From: an uncultured Alphaproteobacteria bacterium
GTDB lineage: Bacteria; Pseudomonadota; Alphaproteobacteria; RF32; CAG-239
Reading direction: 5' to 3'
Assembly (NCBI GenBank): GCA_944390905.1
Contig: CALXRR010000014.1
Location: forward strand, 1-37,233
Length of the DNA stretch: 37,233 nucleotides
Shown here in pieces: positions 31,024 to 37,233 of the stretch (position 1 is its first letter; every line of letters starts with the position of its first letter). Under the pieces are notes generated by a model. That model made no database searches. It was not told the DNA's origin and saw only the letters and a program-made list of their open reading frames with translations. Both the position numbers and the translations under genes were made by a program.

Positions 31024-31662
31024 ATGGCAAAAAAACAAATTACTATTAAGGTCTCCGGCATTAAAAAAGACAACAGTGCCGCAATCAAAAAATCAGAAGC
31101 CAATTGGCAAGCCGAACACAAAATTAAGGCTCGCCAAAAAGAAATTGAAAGCCTGATTAAAGAAATCCGAGAAGCCGTATCAAATCCGCAAAAAATTACC
31201 GCCGATTTGATAAGACGTTTCAACGAGGCAACTTCGTATTCCACCACCGCGGAATACATGAAGTACCGCGACCGCGTCACTAATCTCTTAATGTGTGCTT
31301 CAGACTTTAACAGTCAGAAACTCAGAGCAACTCACGGAGAACTGGCCGACAACCAAATTAAAAAACTGGCCGGCCAAAAAGTCGTTCAAATTGCCAAAGA
31401 GCTCGGCATAGTTGAGTTTGGCGTAATTATTTACAGTACCATCAACGGACGTTACATCAGTAACACCACGTTGGATATGCTGGAAGAACTCGCCAATGAT
31501 CTCATTGAGCAAGGCACATATCAACCAATTCTGCACAAGCTATCTAGCTATCTGGCTGCCGGAGGTATGACTTGTCCCGGAGACAAAGAACTGACGCCGT
31601 TCACCCCTGAAAAGACCGCACGTATTAAAGTGCTGGTCAAAAGGTTTGAAGCAGCTCACTAA
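31024..31662 (+). CDS. Lys-rich soluble protein, unknown
   Basis: A 212-residue protein with no signal peptide or membrane helix. Residues 18-60 are charged and probably helical (KKSEANWQAEHKIKARQKEIESLIKEI). The middle (70-150) is mixed alpha/beta, with a helix NQIKKLAGQKVVQIAKELGI. A C-terminal segment contains the only motif-like piece, GGMTCPGDKELTPFTPEKTARIK. No family recognised. An AT-rich upstream region with a decent promoter and a strong terminator downstream support it as a monocistronic gene. Divergent from the exporter operon. Confidence 0.65.
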   Translation: MAKKQITIKVSGIKKDNSAAIKKSEANWQAEHKIKARQKEIESLIKEIREAVSNPQKITADLIRRFNEATSYSTTAEYMKYRDRVTNLLMCASDFNSQKLRATHGELADNQIKKLAGQKVVQIAKELGIVEFGVIIYSTINGRYISNTTLDMLEELANDLIEQGTYQPILHKLSSYLAAGGMTCPGDKELTPFTPEKTARIKVLVKRFEAAH

Positions 31663-31672
31663 AAAACACCCC

Positions 31673-31707
31673 CCCCCGTTCTTTTTCAAGAACCGGGGGT
31701 TTGTTTT
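31673..31707. terminator. Bidirectional terminator between the 31024 gene and galU
   Basis: CCCCC-GTTCTT (31673-31683) pairs with AAGAAC-C-GGGGG (31688-31699) with one bulged C. A T-rich tail follows on the plus strand and an A-rich flank precedes. Confidence 0.8.
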
Positions 31708-31708
31708 T

Positions 31709-32599
31709 TTATACCACCATATGGTCAACAATCTCTCGCGCCCAAGCTCGTAGCTCGGCATCTTGCATAATTGACAATTTTATATTTGACTTTTCCAGCT
31801 CTCGGGTCGTTCCGCAGTCAAAGCGCACCGCATCACACAACACTCCGTGCAAAGGCACGCCGCGCTGAGCCGCCAACTCCATCGCATCAGTCAGGTTTAT
31901 CTCTCCATTAGTTCCTTTGCGTACTTCCGGCAAAATATCCATCAACACATTAGGCAAAATATACGGTCCCATGCTGGCATAATTTGAAGGCACTTCTTCC
32001 AACTTTGGCTTTTCGACCAAACCACTGGCTTTCACGATTCTACCGGCACGCACCGCACCGACCAAAGCCCCATAGCGCACCATTTCTTCCCGCGGAAACT
32101 CCATAATATTTTCAACCATTCCGCCGGTTTCCGTATACACATCAATCAACTGTTTCAGGATTCCCTCACCATGGAAGTTGATATATACGTCATCTGGCCA
32201 CATCACCATAAAATCACGCTTTCCGACCAACTCCTTGGCCATCAAAATAGCATGTCCGTTACCTTTAGGCTCGGCTTGTCTGGCAAAAGAGAACTTCATA
32301 CCTTGAGGAATAATATTCTGCAAACTGCGCAGCAAATCATGCTTGTTATGTTCACGCAAATGCTGCTCCAATATCGGATTCGTTTTGAAATAGCGTTCAA
32401 ACAAATCCTTCCCGCTTTCATCACTATAAATAAAAATAACTTCTTTAACTCCGGCCGCGGCACAAGCATCCACCGCATACTGGATAATCGGTTTCCCGTG
32501 CAAAGTCAAAAAACCTTTGTGAATCACCTTTGTCGCCGGCAGATTACGCGTTGACAATCCCGCCACCGGCAGAATACAAACCTCTGGTTTTGTAGGCAT
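31709..32599 (-). CDS. galU: GalU-like UTP-glucose-1-phosphate uridylyltransferase, divergent
   Basis: Expected to make UDP-glucose or a related nucleotide sugar for envelope glycans. The 296-residue product follows the GalU layout. It starts CILPVAGLSTRNLPATKVIH, continues through the RQAEPKGNGHAILMAKELVG and MWPDDVYIN blocks, then VEKPK, PSNYASMGPYILP and GEINLTDAMELAA, and ends with VRFDCGTTRE. The usual GLGTRFLPATK-x-x-PKE loop reads GLSTRNLPATK-x-x-HKG, and GLGHA reads GNGHA, so substrate choice may differ from housekeeping GalU. ATG 32599 has GAGGAG 9-10 nt upstream. Confidence 0.82.
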   Translation of the reverse strand: MPTKPEVCILPVAGLSTRNLPATKVIHKGFLTLHGKPIIQYAVDACAAAGVKEVIFIYSDESGKDLFERYFKTNPILEQHLREHNKHDLLRSLQNIIPQGMKFSFARQAEPKGNGHAILMAKELVGKRDFMVMWPDDVYINFHGEGILKQLIDVYTETGGMVENIMEFPREEMVRYGALVGAVRAGRIVKASGLVEKPKLEEVPSNYASMGPYILPNVLMDILPEVRKGTNGEINLTDAMELAAQRGVPLHGVLCDAVRFDCGTTRELEKSNIKLSIMQDAELRAWAREIVDHMVV

Positions 32600-32690
32600 T
32601 TTAACAACTCCTCTAAGCACTATTTTTTAATAATACTTATAGTAGCATATAAAATGTAACTTACCAAGCATAAATACGCATTTCTCCCAA

Positions 32691-35600
32691 CTAATCTCTG
32701 CTGATAGTCCCGCTGGTATCAACTTTTGTTCCACCGCCTTTTGTTACCAAGCCGCTCCTTATAATTATCTCCTCTTTTTTTTGTGGAGCATCATCACGTC
32801 GCACCTTGCCGGAGAAATCAAGCACCGGAATATTTTCTTCCTGCACTTCTTTTTCAGCTTCTTCCAGCTCTTGAATATCCGGAATAAAAGTAGTGGTTTT
32901 ACCTGTTGCATCGACCGAAATTTTGCTGATATTATCCTCGACTTTTTTCTTTCTGGCTTCTTCCAATTGCCGTGTTTCAAACCATTCTTCCTCAGCGACT
33001 ACCAGTTTTTCAGCCTCATTAAACAGCGCCTTAATGGTTCGCTTCATATTATCCTGCACTTGTTTCAACGCGCTGATTTTTTCGTTTTGTTCCTTCACCA
33101 CGGCAATAATCTCGTCTCCGTTTTGCGAAGTCTTAATATTGTTATAAGCCTTCAGCGCCTGTTCAGCCACTTCATTAGCCGAGTTAAGGGTGTTGTCAAC
33201 CGCCGTTTTCAAGTTTACGATTGTAGCGGCTTTACCCAAATCCAACACACTCCCGACCTTATTCAATCTCGGCGTAAATTGCCCAAACTCGTCCTTGCTC
33301 TTATCATAATCGGCTTTAACCTCCTGCTGAATTTCCAAGACTTGAGCATTGTTGCGTTCCGCCATTTTGGCTGCTCCTTTGGCATAGACTTCTTTAATTG
33401 TCGGAATATAAAAGTCAATACCGCTCTCCACTTCATCATTTTCTTTAGCTATTTTATCAACAAAAGCCTCGTCGAATTCCGGCGTCATAATCAAAGTACT
33501 AATATCTTCCAGAGCTTTTATCTGTTTATTAATACTGTCATTAATCACCTCAAAATCCTGCTTAGCCTGCTCATCATCAATCACGCTCACACAATTTTGG
33601 AACAAAGGCACAATCTCATCATTTATCTTGCGTTTCAGCAACACACTTCTGGTTTTCTGCGCCGCCATCAATTGGTCCAAATGGTTCAATCGAGCCTGTT
33701 CACGCGCCTTTTGCTCAGCAATTTTTTTCTGTAGCATTTCCTCAAACATCTTGGTAATAGCATCAACATTTACTTCCAAAGCCGGATTTTCCAAGTTTCC
33801 GTTCAAATTAAACTTATACCCCGGCATATTTTTCTTGCTATCCGTCCACAAAAACTCAAATTCAGCCTTTTCATCCCATGTTGCCAAATTTCCGCTGGCA
33901 TTCATCACGACCTGAAATTTAGGCGCATCAAACACCACATTATTCAAAGAATACGCATTCTGGTTTATCACCAAGGTTCCTTTAAGTTCATCAAACAAAG
34001 TACTTCCGCTTTGCAGATTGCTTTGCATATTTTGCACCAAACCGTCAGCATTTTTACGCTGATCCAAATCCTTGACAATAGCCTCCAAATTCCACCCGCG
34101 GATTAAAGGCTTCTCTACATCAAAACCAATCTTTGCCGTCAAAGAATTAGCAAAATCAGCCTCTGATGCAGCCACAGCCTTCCACTCAGCGGTAATATCG
34201 GCAACACCGCCAGCCAAACCATAACGACTTCCGGCCAGCATATCCCCCTTAATTGTCTGCTTAGTAAACTTTATCGTACCATCTGTTTTAGGTGTACTTA
34301 CCGTATTCAAATTCAGCTTTGCATCAACTTTTCCACCATTAAAATCTGCCGCAAATTCGGTTAAGTTCAAATTTCCGTTATTCAATTTAAAAGCACAGTT
34401 TAAATTGTCAAACTTCATCTTTTGCCACAACAAAGTATCGACCTTAAACTTTCCAGTCAAATCAAAGCTATTAATAAAAGCATAATTAATCCGATCTTTT
34501 GACAAATAGGGCTTTTTCAAAAACTCTACACTTTTTGTATCAGACTCTTGAAAACTGATTCTCGCGGCATCAACACCCTCAGGCCAAAACTGGTCTACTT
34601 CAAAACGATTAATCTGCGCATCAGCGGTAAACACATTTCTGCCTGATGTTTTATCCCAAGCCATATCACCTTTAAACAGCGTTGACCCGATATTCACTTC
34701 GGCTTGCCCCAGCTTAAAATTATCAGCATCACCGTTTATATTACCTTTTAACGCAAACAATCCCAACGAAAAAGCCTTCGGAGAATATTTGACATTAAAA
34801 TTATTCATCATTTTCACAAAATCCGGAGCTTTAAGCTCAATCCTTCCGTCAAACAAAGGCTTCGGTGCATCAAAGGCCACACTCCCGATATAATTAAAAT
34901 CAATATTTTCCAGTTTTCCGTTAGAGTTAAGGTTGATTCGCTTATCATTTCCGCTGATATCGCCTTTCATTTCAAAACGCTTCAACACTTGCAAATTAAT
35001 ATTCGGCACTCTGATTTCAAGCTTATTGCACATCGACATAAAATCATTTGTAATCAAAGAATAATCAAGCCTGTCAATATTAGGCTCAACCCCTAATCCG
35101 CTCAAACTTCCCTGTAATGCCAAGCTCATATTAGCAACATTAGCAATTTTCAAACTCTCAATCGCCAACACGCCATTATTCAGCACTATTGCCATATCCA
35201 CATTTTCAAGCGGCAAATTTTCAAATATCGCCAAATCCGCCTTAAAGCCAAGGCGTACATCTGCCTTTTTAAGCCATTGAGTATTTTTCAAACGATAAAA
35301 CAATCGCTTAGCCAACACGGTTTCAGCTTCTTGTTTAGATAATTTAGCCACATAATTATCAAAATTGATATTATCGGTATTAACAATAATAAAAGCCTTC
35401 AGCTTATCGCCAAACACAAACCCTGCATCACCTTTCAATACCGACTTATCCAAAGTCACCTCATAAGGAGACACCTGCAATTGGCGCAAATTACCAGACA
35501 AGGTCGCTTTACCGGCAGCTTTCTGATAAGTAGCCGGAGCCGCCGGAACCACTTCATATCCCAGCCACTTCATAAACTTATCAAACTCACCTGTGGCAAA

Positions 35601-36869
35601 AGCCGTCTCCGCCTTATATACCGGCTCTCCTTTTTCCGGCACCAAAGACCCCCTTATCCCTAAAGATGTATCCTTCAACAATGAAGCCTTAGCCTCACGG
35701 AGCAACAGCTGGTTATCCACCCAGTCGAAGCTCACCGCCACATCGCGCAGTGTTTCTCCGTTATAATAAGCCTTTAGAGCCTTCACATCACCAATAAGAT
35801 TAAACTTTGTATTCGGCACAAATTTATTATTTCCGCGATACAATTCCGCCTGAGACCGAATAAACTCCGCCGCTTGCGCCAAATCCCAATCAGTCATATT
35901 AAAAGCAAATTCAATTTTAGGCTTAATCCCCGTTTCCGCATCCGGTAAAGGAATCAAAACATTTCCGGCACCTGAAGTTTTGCCATATTTCACTACCACG
36001 TTTGACAAATCAATTTTTGCTGTGTTGGTATTAATCTCGGCCGATACCGCCAACGGCAGATTATACGCTTGAGAAATTCGCTTTTCACCCAGCATTTCAT
36101 TAGCAAAGTCCACCGGCTTTTCCGATTCAAATACCACGCTTCCCAACACATTTCGTTTTTCCAAAAATACCGTACCGTCAAAACGAATATACGATTGAGT
36201 TGATGGATAATTCACCACCATATTCACCGATGTTGCCATATCCTCAATAATTTTTCCCAAAGATATAGCAAAACCTTCCGGTTTTTCGCCTTTGGTATAG
36301 CTCCCCTCAATACGATAAGGCCCATACACATTTTGCGCCACCACTTCGGCGTTAAGATTCTCTAATGTTGTATCAAAATTTTTCTGCTTATCAATCAGCT
36401 GTACGGTGGCCTTTTCGAGCGTCAAACTCTCTAAGGGAATATTCACATCTCGCAGATTCATGTCCGGATTCGCATTTTTTTCCGGCAACCAGTTAAGGCG
36501 CATATTTTTTTCAAGCTCAAAAACAAGTTTCGGCTCTTTGAGAGCAACGCGTTTAATATCAAAACTATCACTAAACAAAGCCCCCAAAGACACCTTAGCC
36601 TCTAATTTTTTAATTTCGGCCAAAGGTTTCTGACGATATTCACCGGTAGGGTTATACAGAATAACATTTTCCGCCGACAAGGTTGGTGACGGCAACAAAG
36701 ACAGAGAAACATTCCCCCGAAAAAGCACTTTTTTACCGGTAATACTTTCAATCTGCGCCGCAATTTTTCCCTTATGCTGATTCCAATCCATAGTAGCCAC
36801 ATAAGTCACGGCACCGCCAACAGCTAAGATTACAAACGTTACAACCCCGATAAGCACAAACTTTTTCAA
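32691..36869 (-). CDS. Giant AsmA-family protein with C-terminal coiled-coil extension
   Basis: AsmA-like proteins are inner-membrane-anchored, mostly periplasmic beta-rich proteins linked to phospholipid transport to, and integrity of, the outer membrane. Here 1,392 residues: an N-terminal helix (about 4-26), the AsmA N-terminal block (ITGKKVLFRGNVSLSLLPSPTLSAENV), then about 1,000 residues of repeated beta-strands with the AsmA_2-like part. After about residue 1040 comes a 350-residue charged, largely helical region (KMFEEMLQKKIAEQKAREQA onward), with a basic, Gly/Thr-rich end. That extension is not usual in the family. The start is TTG, 7 nt after AAAAGGAG. No partner gene adjacent. Confidence 0.85.
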   Translation of the reverse strand: MKKFVLIGVVTFVILAVGGAVTYVATMDWNQHKGKIAAQIESITGKKVLFRGNVSLSLLPSPTLSAENVILYNPTGEYRQKPLAEIKKLEAKVSLGALFSDSFDIKRVALKEPKLVFELEKNMRLNWLPEKNANPDMNLRDVNIPLESLTLEKATVQLIDKQKNFDTTLENLNAEVVAQNVYGPYRIEGSYTKGEKPEGFAISLGKIIEDMATSVNMVVNYPSTQSYIRFDGTVFLEKRNVLGSVVFESEKPVDFANEMLGEKRISQAYNLPLAVSAEINTNTAKIDLSNVVVKYGKTSGAGNVLIPLPDAETGIKPKIEFAFNMTDWDLAQAAEFIRSQAELYRGNNKFVPNTKFNLIGDVKALKAYYNGETLRDVAVSFDWVDNQLLLREAKASLLKDTSLGIRGSLVPEKGEPVYKAETAFATGEFDKFMKWLGYEVVPAAPATYQKAAGKATLSGNLRQLQVSPYEVTLDKSVLKGDAGFVFGDKLKAFIIVNTDNINFDNYVAKLSKQEAETVLAKRLFYRLKNTQWLKKADVRLGFKADLAIFENLPLENVDMAIVLNNGVLAIESLKIANVANMSLALQGSLSGLGVEPNIDRLDYSLITNDFMSMCNKLEIRVPNINLQVLKRFEMKGDISGNDKRINLNSNGKLENIDFNYIGSVAFDAPKPLFDGRIELKAPDFVKMMNNFNVKYSPKAFSLGLFALKGNINGDADNFKLGQAEVNIGSTLFKGDMAWDKTSGRNVFTADAQINRFEVDQFWPEGVDAARISFQESDTKSVEFLKKPYLSKDRINYAFINSFDLTGKFKVDTLLWQKMKFDNLNCAFKLNNGNLNLTEFAADFNGGKVDAKLNLNTVSTPKTDGTIKFTKQTIKGDMLAGSRYGLAGGVADITAEWKAVAASEADFANSLTAKIGFDVEKPLIRGWNLEAIVKDLDQRKNADGLVQNMQSNLQSGSTLFDELKGTLVINQNAYSLNNVVFDAPKFQVVMNASGNLATWDEKAEFEFLWTDSKKNMPGYKFNLNGNLENPALEVNVDAITKMFEEMLQKKIAEQKAREQARLNHLDQLMAAQKTRSVLLKRKINDEIVPLFQNCVSVIDDEQAKQDFEVINDSINKQIKALEDISTLIMTPEFDEAFVDKIAKENDEVESGIDFYIPTIKEVYAKGAAKMAERNNAQVLEIQQEVKADYDKSKDEFGQFTPRLNKVGSVLDLGKAATIVNLKTAVDNTLNSANEVAEQALKAYNNIKTSQNGDEIIAVVKEQNEKISALKQVQDNMKRTIKALFNEAEKLVVAEEEWFETRQLEEARKKKVEDNISKISVDATGKTTTFIPDIQELEEAEKEVQEENIPVLDFSGKVRRDDAPQKKEEIIIRSGLVTKGGGTKVDTSGTISRD

Positions 36870-36907
36870 AGTTTTTCTCCTTTTGTTCAGATATTTTTAA
36901 ATATCCT

Positions 36908-36935
36908 TTGCCAAACTCTGAATAGAGGATATACT
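36908..36935 (+). promoter_or_regulatory. Promoter of cdd
   Basis: TTGCCA and TATACT are separated by 16 nt. A near-perfect palindrome GATATTT-TT-AAATATC (36890-36905) immediately precedes it and may be an operator. Confidence 0.5.
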
Positions 36936-36972
36936 CAAAAGCATAAAGATTTAATTAACATAAGGAAGCTTT

Positions 36973-37233
36973 ATGAACACATCAGAGCAGTTATTTGCGG
37001 CCGCCTTAAAAGCCTTTAAGCAAGCCTATGCCCCCTACTCCGGCTTTCCGGTCGGGGCTGCCGTTTTAAGCACCGATAATCACATCTACTCCGGCTGCAA
37101 TGTTGAAAACATTTCCTACCCTTGCGGCAGCTGCGCTGAACAAAGCGCTATCTCTGCCATGATAAACGGTGGCAGCCGCCACATTCAAGAAATTTTGATT
37201 TTAGCAGACAGAAAAAATTTAAAAAAAAAAAAA
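36973..37233 (+). CDS. cdd: Cytidine deaminase, 3'-truncated by the window end
   Basis: Cdd hydrolyses cytidine or deoxycytidine to uridine in pyrimidine salvage. The first 87 codons show the family start (FKQAYAPYSGFPVGAAVLS), the NVENISYPCGSCAEQSAI segment with the zinc/active-site Cys-Ala-Glu, and the AMINGG helix. The second zinc motif (P-C-x-x-C) should lie just beyond the end. The final residues (DRKNLKKKK) come from an A-rich run ending in 13 A's and do not look like the family, so the last bases may be an assembly-edge artefact. AAGGAAG is the ribosome-binding site. Confidence 0.88.
   Translation, partial: MNTSEQLFAAALKAFKQAYAPYSGFPVGAAVLSTDNHIYSGCNVENISYPCGSCAEQSAISAMINGGSRHIQEILILADRKNLKKKK

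Overview
The window looks like chromosome of a fermentative, host-associated alphaproteobacterium. Lineage evidence: an F0 ATP synthase operon (atpI-atpB-atpE-atpF'-atpF) carrying the paired b'/b subunits and no F1 genes beside it, a dciA-DsbA pair, YbjN, DUF465 and DUF2934 proteins, an acpP-fabF-mltG run, and an alpha-type PheA. An L-lactate dehydrogenase and the absence of respiratory genes in view fit a gut-type fermenter, but placement in a particular gut clade is inference. The 3' end of the window is a poly-A run inside a partial cdd gene and is probably a contig edge.

Layout. 1-333 holds two tandem copies of a long hairpin element. 334-1381 (minus): fliP and fliO of the flagellar export gate. 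1453-5290 (plus): dciA, a membrane-anchored DsbA-like oxidoreductase, then the F0 operon, ended by a strong terminator. 5468-8901 (plus): xseA, an M23 peptidase, a single-domain response regulator and uppP, packed with overlaps. 8948-9033: tRNA-Leu(CAG). 9240-13478: membrane and small proteins (SHOCT-DUF805-pilin-like fusion, ICMT-like methyltransferase, short TspO, DUF465, Cys-rich secreted protein, DUF2934 protein). 13567-19872: pheA, queA, a degenerate GGDEF protein, lgt, a YbjN protein, a small membrane protein and mltG. 20003-21615: fabF and acpP. 21912-25271: a small acidic membrane protein, ldh, a short mtaB and ftsY. 25272-27800 is an accessory island: about 950 bp of pyrimidine-rich dispersed palindromic repeats, a promoter-driven structured leader, and a Cys-rich surface-protein gene with its own promoter, enclosed by a perfect 32-bp inverted repeat. 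27801-30898 (minus): a MacAB-type exporter with separate ATPase and permease. 31024-37233: an unknown protein, a divergent galU, a very large AsmA-family protein and the start of cdd.

Functionally, most genes serve the envelope: peptidoglycan and lipid carrier turnover (M23, uppP, mltG), lipoprotein and fatty-acid synthesis (lgt, acpP, fabF), membrane targeting (ftsY), export (macAB type) and phospholipid/outer-membrane homeostasis (AsmA). Three items stand out. First, a recurrent long hairpin element (copies at 108-175, 207-333 and 27696-27799) has the same tip geometry in each copy and compensatory base changes; two copies start within 0-1 nt of a minus-strand stop codon. Second, the inverted-repeat-bounded Cys-rich cassette may be invertible or exchangeable. 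Third, the AtpE glycine motif is altered to A-x-A-x-G-x-S.
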